Assembly: GCA_020284085.1 (NCBI GenBank)
Contig: JACEVL010000204.1
Coordinates: 938,501 to 1,002,500, forward strand
Direction: 5' to 3'
From: Aporrectodea caliginosa
Taxonomy: Eukaryota; Annelida; Clitellata; Crassiclitellata; Lumbricidae
Length of the DNA stretch: 64,000 nt
Shown here: piece by piece, positions 49,291 to 58,900 of the stretch
How positions within the stretch are numbered: the first letter of the stretch is position 1
How the letters are laid out: each line of letters begins with the position of its first letter
The notes under the pieces: model-generated
The model's database searches: none
Told to the model about the DNA's origin: nothing
What the model saw: only the letters and a program-made list of their open reading frames with translations
Translations under genes and position numbers: made by a program

Positions 49291-50336
49291 TTCCACCTGG
49301 GCCCTTTGGACTTGTGACGTCGTGTGTGGCTGACCCATGGGGCTCCAACGAAAGCACACGGACACCACGCAGGGCTTTTTATATTAAATGTAATAATTCA
49401 CTGACTATATCATTTCAACATTTTGCTACCAGATAAACAAATATATTAACATTGTTACATTAGAATACGCAAATTTTAAACAATCTGCACCCTTAAGATA
49501 GTCATAGTTCAAACATGTCGATTGTGGGCCATAACGAATACTAAGCTACTAACAAAATAGGCCTAAACTTAGAAAATGCCAGATTGGGAGAGTCCGCGAT
49601 CGTAAGGCAATCTCTTGTTTTGCACAGAATAAAATTACTTCGGCTTACGTTACAGCCTTCTTCCTCCTCAAAACCTTCTTCTCTAGGGGTTCTCGCACTG
49701 GGAGCATTACTGAATGGCCACTGCTGTGAACGGCGCTATGTAAATTAATAAATACAGTGCAATACAATATTGAACGTTATTCGATGATATGAAACTGTGG
49801 CTCTTACCAGACACAAAACTTTTCTATCTTTGATATATCTGCAAAGTCTTCAGGAAAATTAATAGATGTGCTACTTCACTCAGACTGATAAACTGCTGTG
49901 GCATGATTCGGTTCAATGTCTTGTTAATCTGAAATTGCTGAGCAATCATTGTCCTCAAAATAGCTGCCATGAACATGATGAACTCAATGGAAGTTGTTGC
50001 AGCTGCTGCTCGTTTTTCTTACAATTTCTTAAACCGAGCTGTTCAGTTGATGTCGCTAAAAGTTTCGATAAAGACAAGCGTACATACTGGTATCCCACGC
50101 CTTATGACTCAGCACCTGTCCTGGCCCATGGAGTACTACATATTTCGGTATGCCAGCCGGGCAAAGGGAAAGGGGAAAGGCTGACCTAGTGCCATGGGAG
50201 GCCTTAAGCGTTCGCCCAGGCTCCTATACCGGGAGTCCACGCCTGAAGCATTGGCCTACTGGGTGGAAACCTGATCCAAGGAACTCTGGATATTATTAAC
50301 TTAGCCTACTTAAGACAACGGTGACCATTATACCAT

Positions 50337-50379
<43 letters not shown>

Positions 50380-50603
50380 ATGGGTGCATGGGTTTTCAGA
50401 GAGATTAGGAGAGAGGGGGAGAAGCTGGGTCAGGTCTACTGGTCATAATGGAGTCGTTTGGTGTAGGCATGGAGGCCTTATATCGGAGTCCACGCGGTGT
50501 AGGACTGTGGTTAACAAATTTGAGGGGGTCAAGCCGACCCCCTCGGGGGTCGGCCAAAGGCTAGAAAGGGGGTTCAACCCAGGGGGTCCAACCTCGATCC
50601 CGG
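49291..50603. other. 1.3-kb spacer between the two E2 copies
   Basis: Bounded on both sides by the 8-mer CAGTCCTG (49283-49290 and 50604-50611). It repeats the LTR phrase GCCCTTTGGACTTGTGACGT at 49301-49320. Inside are a plus-strand LINE tail (TGAACGGCGCTATGTAAATT near 49728), a (TA)n(TG)n microsatellite at 50335-50380, and a GC-rich end with GTCAAGCCGACCCCC / GGGGGTCGGCC symmetry near 50530-50555. No gene seen. It may be the diverged LTR of the second E2 copy or a separate insertion. Confidence 0.45.
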
Positions 50604-52101
50604 CAGTCCTGAGAGGAAACCCTGGATGCCCCGCTATTGTTCCGTACGTTGTATTTCTGCGTTGGAAAGGAAGCCCAAGAATAGCCTACGGAAAACCGCC
50701 CAAAGGATGCCTTAACGTCGTATCGCCCTGTCTGCCCCGTTGATCGTGATGCGCCGTTAATGAAACAGCTACGCTTGGATGTTACGAGTCGTCGCTTCGT
50801 CAGAGAGTCTGTGGAAAGTAATCGTCGTTGTCTGATTGCCTGAATTTACCCGCGTCACTCTACGAGAGATAATCAGAAGTGTTGCCTAATTCGTGAGATA
50901 AGTCCGATATTTGTAAGTACGATTATTATGTAGAAAGTAGACGTCTGTTCACGTAGATAATAATATATTCTACGCGTCGTAGTGCTGCTGTCGATCTGGA
51001 ATCGTCGTAACTCGTCGTGTGTTTTGACGGACCTCTCAATGCAACGTTCATCGTCATTGGAAAACCCCGCGTCATTGTCTGTCGTCTGTTCACGCTGTAT
51101 AACTGAGCCCAGCCGCGAGTCAGCTGTTGGAAAAGCCCTCGTCATCGCCTCTGCTGCGCGTACGCTATCAGTCAGGGAAAGTCTTCGACTCACTACGTTG
51201 CCTTTCTGTGCTTTGGAAATACCCCGGCTGTTGTTATCATTCGCCGGCCCAGCTCCCTTGTTTTGATGATATTCGGCATTGAATGAGAAAGAGAGTAAGG
51301 TTAAATTATAATTCTAAACTAAACCCCTTTTTGGCATCGCATATGGCTCAGTTAAATGAATGCAAGACTAAATAATGATGGTTTTAACTATAGTTGATTG
51401 TAGTTTGTATGCTATTGTATAATCATTGCTTCTTATAATAATAATATTAATTCATTCAAATCATGGCTTATTCTTCTACCGATAGAATCGAGAAAGGAAG
51501 GAAAGGAGAGGTAAGGGAAAGGACCGCCTCTTCGTGTGAACTGCCTTACTCCGTGCTTATAAGTCGATTAAGGAGAATGGACGAAATGTTAGCAGAACTA
51601 GCTAGACCGCCAGTTGAGCTTTGGACTGTCATCACAAATAGTTTAAACCGAACGAAACAATCTGTAAACGAGACAGACCTTGTTGGAAGAAACACGTACT
51701 CAGACTACCGGCCCTTACAGGTAGTTGCTGTCCGCCCGACAGCCGCGTCTTACACTCAATCACCTTCGTCAAGGAGTGGCCCTGTCCAAAGTTGGCTATC
51801 ACCAGAGCCTAATACTAGAAACTGCATGACGGACCCGGAAGTTATCGAACCACCAATCCAACAAGGACTATGGAGGCCGAGTCCTATTCAACCTTCCGGA
51901 GTAGCGCCCGGGAGGGGGACTTTCGAACCCGGTTATCATCTAGATGACTGGGACTCGACGTCGAGGCCGTTCGACTACCAGCTCCGTCCGAGAGAGGAAG
52001 AAGGAGAGTGCTGGCCGAGTGGAAGCCAGTGGAACGACCAGAGTGGACTTTCGGACAGGAGGCTGGAGGCGGTCTACCACGACGGTGCCAACGTATCGTA
52101 C
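50604..52101 (+). mobile_element. Second, diverged E2 copy: leader and start of ORF, truncated
   Basis: Starts CAGTCCTGAGAGGAAACCC like the E2 leader at 45417 and continues collinear with it to the ORF; then it stops abruptly at 52101 where the LINE endonuclease half begins. Leader differences from E2 are far more numerous than between the two E2 LTRs, so this is an older or different copy. Confidence 0.7.
51463..52101 (+). pseudogene. Truncated copy of the E2 532-aa ORF
   Basis: MAYSSTDRIEKGRKGEVRER... aligns with the first roughly 215 residues of the 46276-47874 product; after VYHDGANVSYT the frame passes into reversed LINE sequence and ends at 52203. Without its C-terminal 60 percent it is not functional. 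Confidence 0.7.
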
Positions 52102-53215
52102 ACTTTGAGTGTAGAAGACGCTGGGAGATGCGCCATCGGTCCCGTGGATTTTCAGCACTTTCAAGTTGGCTACGAAAGTACGAACTTCTTGAATCATTTA
52201 TGAGTTTGTTTGTGACACGGCAGTGACGACGATAACGCTGTCTGTCCTCGTCAAGTCCAGAACTTTTCCATTTCTTCTCCAGTCGACGACGTTCCCTCTT
52301 TGCCTGGGATGCCTCAGATGAAAGCCATCTAGTTATAGGTTTAGATGGTCGTCTGTAGCAAGTCTGAATTGGAGCGATTTTGTCCAAGGTTAACGTTACT
52401 ATTCTTTTCAGTTGTTCGGCGAAATCGTTTGCACTGTTTGCAGGAGCAACGAAAAGATCAGAATCAACGAGTAGGTCACTAAACGTTAAAGGGTCTACTG
52501 CTTTGATGTTGCGGTATATGTGCTGAACTGATTGGCGGTGGCAGGAAGTCATTAATTTACACAGAATGAGCTTGTGATCTGATACAAGACCAGCATCGCT
52601 CAACTGTACATCGTAAACTGTTGCGCGATCATCAGCAGCTAGGATATCTAAGATGTTTTCACCTCGAGTCGGGACTTCGATGTACTGGTGAAGACCGAAG
52701 GTGTTGAAGGTGTCGGTCAGCAATTCATTAATGCGACCTCCAGATCCAGGGCAGTTGAGGTCGCCACAGAGCAAAAGTCTTTCATCAGCCTCGACACAGA
52801 TGGATGATATGAGTGTAGCGAGGTCATCGTAGAAGTCTCCCATTGGACCAGGAGGGCGGTAGATGTTTGCAATTGTCATCGATGAGGATCCTCTGCCCAA
52901 TCGTATCAGCTGAACCTCACATGAGGAAGTGCAGAGCCTGTCGGATTGAGGGTGGACGCTGACGTCTAACGTGGACCTGTAGATGACAGCGAGGCCCCCG
53001 CCAGACACTGAGCGACCTGAGGTTCCACTCCGATGAACATGGAGAACCGAGAAGCCTTCAGGAGCAATGTCACGTTTGATGCAATCTAGTGTATCAGCGC
53101 ATATCCACGTTTCAGACAGTGCGAGCATGTCAAGCCGTTCGTCTCTAATGAGGTCGTGAATAATGGCAGAGCGACGGATGGCTGAACGGATGTTAAAGCT
53201 GCCGAAGTTTATGGC
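52102..53215 (-). mobile_element. CR1/L2-like LINE, endonuclease half
   Basis: An open frame of about 370 codons encodes an apurinic-endonuclease-like domain: NFGSFNIRSA, LALSETWI (catalytic Glu), GGLAVIYRS, NIYRPPG, LLCGDLNCPG, DILAADDRATVYD, GLVSDHKLI (SDH motif). It ends RWRISQRLLHS at the E2 junction. The reverse-transcriptase half continues at 44962. The 5' end abuts the GAA array, so the start of the ORF is lost or displaced. Confidence 0.85.
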
Positions 53216-53220
53216 TAAGA

Positions 53221-53752
53221 AGGTTTCGAAGAGGAATGCGAAGAAGAAGAAAGAAGAAGGGAGGAAGAAGAAGAAGAATGCGAAGAAGAATGCGAAAAAG
53301 AATGTGAAGAAGAATGCGAAGAAGAATGAAGAAGAAGAAGAATGTGAAGAAGAATGCGAAGAAGAAGAATGCGAAGAAGAATGCGAAGAAGAATGCGAAA
53401 AAGAATGCGAAAAAAGAATGCGAAGAAGAATGCGAAGAAGAATGCGAAGAAGAAGAATGCGAAGAAGAAGAATGCGAAGAAGAAGAAGAATGCGAAGAAG
53501 AAGAAGAATGCGAAGAAGAATGCGAAGAAGAAGAATGCGAAGAAGAATGCGAAGAAGAAGAAGAATGCGAAGAATGCGAAGAATGCGAAGAATGCGAAGA
53601 ATGCGAAGAAGAATGAAGAAGAAGAAGAAGAAGAAGAAGAAGAAGAAGAAGAAGAAGAAGAAGAAGAAGAAGAAGAAGAAGAAGAAGAAGAAGAAGAAGA
53701 AGAAGAAGAAGAAGAAGAAGAGGAGGAGGAAGAGGAAGAGGAAGAGGAGGAG
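53221..53752. repeat. Homopurine GAA / GAAGAATGC array
   Basis: From 53228 to about 53610 the plus strand is built from GAAGAATGC and GAA units (TGC the only regular pyrimidine interruption). From about 53611 to 53720 it is pure (GAA)n, then GAG/GAAGAG-rich to 53752. Six-frame translation gives long artificial frames (poly-Lys/Arg/Glu/Ser/Phe) that are not genes. A related GAAGAC/GAAGAG array follows at 53817-53920. Confidence 0.95.
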
Positions 53753-53816
53753 GGTTTTAAGATTTCGGGGGTTCCATTGAAAATTGTCGCAAAAGTCCAG
53801 GTTTTTGTATTTTGCA
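53751..53816 (+). repeat. 66-bp direct repeat, copy 1
   Basis: GGGTTTTAAGATTTCGGGGG through GTTTTTGTATTTTGCA is repeated without visible change at 54322-54388. Copy 1 sits between the two purine arrays. Confidence 0.9.
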
Positions 53817-54009
53817 AAGGAGGAGGAAGACGAAGACGAAGACGAAGAGGAGGGGGAGGCGGAGGAGGAAGAGGAAGAGGATCGAAGAGGAAGAGGAAGA
53901 GGAAGAGGAAGAGGAAGAAGCCATATGGGTATCAAACATCGATGTATATTAATCGGACACAGCATAGCTCAGCTGAAGTTGTACTGTGAAGTGAAGCTTG
54001 CTCCCACTA

Positions 54010-54255
54010 AGGTTCAAATCAAGTTAGTGACTTTATTTTCTAATCCTCGGCATACGAAGGTGGGTGGCCAGACAGGCCAGTCCTCTCCCTCGCAATCTCA
54101 TTTACTAACCGACAGTGTACGGTCATTGTAACTGAGTTGGCTAGGAGTGCAGATGGAGAACTGTCGAACCAAATTTCTGCCCTGGCGGGGATTTGAACGC
54201 CGACCTCTCGATTGACAGTGCAGCACGCTAATCGCTAGGTCCACTACACTATCGA
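54010..54255 (-). repeat. tRNA-derived SINE, family A, third full copy
   Basis: Minus-strand head at about 54250: AGCGATTAGCGTGCTGCACT, then the B-box GGCGTTCAAATCCCCGCC, and the body GCGAGGGAGAGGACTGGCC. Tail truncated compared with 7530-7770. Confidence 0.65.
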
Positions 54256-54321
54256 CTATCGAACATCCCAATAACCAAACTATTATCGTAACAGACATGG
54301 GTGTAGCCCGAAAAAAATCGG

Positions 54322-54388
54322 AGGGGTTTTAAGATTTCGGGGGTTCCATTGAAAATTGTCGCAAAAGTCCAGGTTTTTGTATTTTGCA
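54322..54388 (+). repeat. 66-bp direct repeat, copy 2
   Basis: Same sequence as 53751-53816 but in non-repetitive surroundings (preceded by GTAGCCCGAAAAAAATCGGAG). This is likely the parental context. Confidence 0.9.
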
Positions 54389-54904
54389 TGTAAAAGCATA
54401 ATTTTTTAGGAGACTTATTTGGGGGTTTGAACCCGTAAGACCACCCCTAAATACGCCCATGATAACAGATGGTAGGCTATTTCCCCTATATGTGCACGAA
54501 AGTAATTAACGTGCTTCTTAGATAAACGACAGTGTCGCATAGCAATGAATCAGTCGAATCTCCAGCAGGCCAGTTCAACTGCTCATAGGCTAGGCCTACC
54601 TCCTATTTAATTCCTATCAGGACTATTATTATATATTTCAACGCAGTTTGCTTCAGCCTTCAGGACGTAGTCCTACTTCTCTCTGCCATGATGACTGCTA
54701 AAATAGTCTATAAATAATATAGGTGGAACCGGTTAATTTTTATTGCTAGGCCACTTTTCAACGGATTCACGGCTTTTGGCATAAGAGCTACGTATCCGTT
54801 ATGTATATAAAGGCCAACATGTACATATGACAACTTATATATAGGGTCTTAGGAACCCAACAAAAGCTCTAAAACCGTAAAATACATGAGGAGGTTTATG
54901 GTAA
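54389..54904. other. Flank left of the gypsy element, no gene seen
   Basis: Unremarkable A+T-rich sequence with AGGCCTA words. It ends with GTAA (54901-54904), the left target duplication of the element. Confidence 0.4.
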
Positions 54905-55851
54905 TGTAGCAAAAATTGCTACTTAGTCATTTTGCCAATGACCGTGTTGACCCTATATGTATGGCTATTATGTTAACTGATGCTTCTCCGTTAAGTTAAG
55001 CTCTGCTATATGTATGGCTATGTTTCAAGTAATGCTCAATGCTCTATGTTTTAAGTCATGCTTATATCTCTAGTCATGCTCTATGTTCCTAGTGATGCTT
55101 ATATCTTAAGTCATGCTCTATGTTCCTAGTGATGCTTATATCTTAAGTCATGCTCTATGTTCCTAGTGATGCTTATGTCTTAAGTAATGCTCAGATATAT
55201 TAAGTAATGCTTCTTTGTTAAGTCATGCTCTAAGTGGCTAGCCTGTCTGGACAAGTCTGCCGACTATTATTCGAGTCATGCTCAATTCGTAGACACTGTC
55301 CGGGCATGTCTGCCGATGGTCTGGCTAGTCATGCCCGGAAAGTATAAATAGGGTCACCAAGGAGAGAGGACAGTTCAGTTCAGTCCGGTTCAGTCGTTGA
55401 AGTTAGTTGAAGCTCAGTTGTTGAAAGGATCAGTTGAAGTTTAGTTGTCGAGAGAGTTCAGTCGAGTCGGCTAGGTTATACGTAGATACAGTTAAGGAAA
55501 GTCAGAGATAATTAGAAACTGTTGAAAGAAGCTGATAGTTAAGAGACGTTTCCTGTCGTTGAAAACAATACGTTATTGAAATCTGTGACGGTGTCGTCTT
55601 TTCTTACACATTCGGGCAGTCATCGGTGGTCTCACTCTCTCCAAGTCCCTCGCCAGATTGGGAGGGCCTAATCCTGCGGACAGATTCAACAGGGGAAGAT
55701 CCAGCTCGTCATCCTGTGGTACCAGAAAAGAAGAAGAAGAGAAGGATCCATTCCATCCATCCCCTACCAAGCCTCGAGAGGACCGCTCCGAGGTTTGCCA
55801 CAAGCCTGCTCCGGGGTTGCCATAGAATACCGACCCCCGGGTATCGCCACA
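54905..55851 (+). repeat. 5' LTR of the gypsy element
   Basis: Contains about three copies of a 39-bp unit (ATGCTCTATGTTCCTAGTGA... at 55075-55190) and a TATA box in GAAAGTATAAATAGGG at 55337-55352, followed by GAGAGAGGACAGTTCAG, a plausible transcription start. Confidence 0.95.
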
Positions 55852-55855
55852 GTTT

Positions 55856-55872
55856 TGGTACCAGAAGTGGGG
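55856..55872 (+). other. Primer-binding-site candidate of the gypsy element
   Basis: TGGTACCAGAAGTGGGG starts with the TGG expected opposite the CCA of a tRNA. The rest recalls tRNA-Leu-primed elements, from memory; matching to the host tRNA set was not possible here. Confidence 0.55.
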
Positions 55873-55962
55873 TACCGTTCCGAGAGTGCACCAACCGAAT
55901 TGTCACGACTGTTGCCGAGAAAGTGAGGTGCCAAGCGACAACCGACCATCAACACAATTCCG

Positions 55963-58900
55963 ATGGGAGACGAAAACGAAACCGTCATCTACCCGTTTCC
56001 GAGCCTTCTTGGTGGGCCTGTCGAGAGTTCCACGCCCGCCGGAGGACAACGTTCGACGGAGACGCAGCCGAGACGATATCAGCTGCTGGAGAGTATCGGC
56101 TTTGATGACCCGAGGCCGATGGAGTTGAGTGAACGGAGACTATCAGCAGAACCTGCCGACCGGGGAGCGACAGACGATTCAGTGTTGATCCCGAAGCTGC
56201 TGGAGGGAGTCGGTGGCCTGCTGAGAAACCGACCCATGCCGATGAAACCGGGTCGTTTTGACGGGACAGGATCGCTGGAATCCTTCCTGTCCCAGTTCGA
56301 GGTGTGTGCGAGGCACAACCGATGGACCGCCTCGGACAAAGTTGACTTCCTACGCTGCTCGTTGGAAAAAGCTGCAACCCAGCTGCTGTGGGATTTTGGG
56401 GCTCAGCCGGACGTGAGCTACGAGCAACTGGTTGAACGCTTACGGCAACGCTACGGAACGGAAGGCCAAGCGGAGACCTTCCGCGCGCAACTTTATTATC
56501 GACGCCAGCGCGCCGATGAGAGCCTGAGCGACCTCCTGCACGACATTCGCCGGTTAGTCGTGCTCGCTTATCCTGTGCCATCCAACGAGACGACGCAGAT
56601 CCTTGCCAGAGACGCTTTCCTGGAGGCGATGAGGGATCGAGAGCTCTCGCTCAAAGTTCGTGAGCGAGAGCCAAAGACTCTAGACGAGGCGTACCGCTCT
56701 GCGCTGCGTTTGGAGGCGTACCAGAGAACGGTGGATCCTGATGACCGGAGGAGACCGACGAATCGTGTCAGAGGGACGCAGGAAGCCGATGCGTCCTCCC
56801 AGATACAATCGCAGCTGGACCGGTTTCTCACGCAGCAACGTGAGGACCAGAAAAGGTGGCAACGGGAAATGGAGAATCGGATCGACCAGCACTTCCGCGA
56901 GATCCGAAGCGGTACCACGCCAGATGATGTGCCGAGGCGAGACGCTCGCCCCGGAGACCGACGCCAGGAGCCGGGTCGAAACGCTCATCCTGGAGACAAC
57001 AACGCCAGAGACCGAGAGAGTTCGAGACAGGCGGTAACCTGTTTCAACTGTGGCCAGCCCGGTCACATAGCACGCAACTGTCGTCAGCCTCGACGACCCC
57101 GTGTCCGTCCGAGTGAGCCGACGACGACGGAGACCGATGCAACTACGCCAGCGGAGACTGTGGCCGTCAATCACACTACGCGTCACCGATTCACCAATCG
57201 GGCAACGAGCAATGCCATCTACATCCGGGGAACGATCAATGAACAACCGAAGCTGTGCCTTCTCGATACTGGGTCAGAGGTGAGCCTTCTACCGTCTACT
57301 GCTGTCCAGGGATGTGAGGTACGTTCTTGTAACAGATTTCTGATGGCTGCTAATGGGTCAAACATACGAGTCCTGGGGGAGGTTGAGGTGCCCATCAAGG
57401 TACGGGTCGGGTTGCAAATCCCGTCTAAGTTTCTGGTGTCCGACCAGATTACGGAGCCAATGCTAGGCATGGACTGGCTTAGGGAACACCGATGCCGATT
57501 AAGCTTTGGGACTGGGGCCTTGTTTGTAGGACGTAAGCGCATTCCCCTTGTGAGAGGTAACGGGGCTGTCTGGTGTCGGCGCGTGATCGTCGCCGAGGAG
57601 GTCACCATCTCCCCCAAGTGTCAGTTTGATGTACCCGTCCGTACGCAGTATAAGGACCTAACTTCGGTAGCGCCGGCCTGGATGACAGAGGCCAGGGAGG
57701 TTCAGTCAGGAATCCATCTCGCCCGGGTTGTGGTAGGTGATGACGCAGACCTGGCTCAAGTAAGGATTGTTAATCTTAACGATGACCCGGTTCTATTGGT
57801 TAAGGATCAGGTGTTGGGAGAGTTGCATCCCGTAGAAGTAGAGTCCCGGGTAACCCGCGATGAGTCCCAGCGTTTGACTGGAGGGATTTGTCCCGACGAA
57901 ACCTTGTTAGCGGATCTCCCTGAGGAGGTAACACCCGAGATTAAGGAGAAGTTAAGGGAACTTTTGGTCGAGTATAGCGACATTTTCTCGAAGAGCGAAG
58001 GGGATTTAGGTAGGACCACGGTAACCACTCACAAGATAGACACGGGAGACGCTCGTCCCGTGAGGCAACCCTTAAGGCGCCAGCCACTTCCGCATAGAGC
58101 GGCGGTAGATGCCCAATTAGATAGCATGTTGGAGGCTGGAACGATTGAACCCGCCGTTAGCGAGTGGGCCGCCAACGTTGTCCTTGCCCGTAAAAAGGAC
58201 GGGACCTTAAGGTTTTGCATGGACTACCGACAGCTTAATGACAGGACCCGGAAGGATTCGTACCCGCTACCCAGGATCGACGAATGCCTGGATGCCCTCT
58301 CCGGTGGGGGTTGGTTTAGTACGTTGGACCTACGGAGTGGTTATCACCAGGTAGCCTTGGATCCCGGGGATGCAGACAAAACCGCGTTCATCACGCGCCG
58401 GGGTAGTTATCGATGGAAGGTGATGCCCTTCGGGCTCTGTAATGCGCCCGCGACCTTCCAACGATTGATGGACATTGTTCTGTCTGGACTTAATTTCGAG
58501 ATATGTCTAGTTTATCTTGACGATGTAATCATTTTCGGTGACACGCTCCAGCAACACCTGCAAAGGTTGGGTAAGGTGTTTGAGAGGCTAAGGACTGCCA
58601 ACCTTAAACTAAAGCCGAGTAAGTGCCGACTCCTGCGTAGGGCAGTTAATTTTCTGGGGCATGTGGTAACCCAAGATGGGGTAGCGGTGGATCCGTCCAA
58701 GATCCATGATGTGGTGGAATGGCCCGTCCCCCGACGACTGAGGGATGTACGTTCGTTTCTCGGGTTGTGTTCATATTACCGGAGGTTTATCCGTAATTTC
58801 TCCGTCCTGGCCGCCCCTTTGTTTGAGCTTACCAAGAAGGGTAGAGCGTTTGAATGGGATAACGCCTGTCAGGAGGTCTTTGAGCATTTGAAGCGCGTCT

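Noticed and set aside
48848..49357. 169-codon minus-strand frame, nearly repeated at 45036-45416
   Set aside because: Antisense to the E2 LTRs; the repetition only reflects the LTR pair.
51884..53965. 693-codon minus-strand frame
   Set aside because: It fuses three unrelated things: antisense E2 sequence, the LINE endonuclease and the GAA array. Only the central part (52102-53215) is real LINE coding sequence.
53163..53989. Long Lys/Arg/Glu- and Phe/Ser-rich open frames on both strands
   Set aside because: They are translations of the GAA/GAAGAATGC array; every frame of such a repeat stays open. No gene signal.
55985..57246. Several minus-strand frames of 85-198 codons opposite Gag-Pol
   Set aside because: Antisense shadows of the GC-rich gypsy ORF; no start context or homology.
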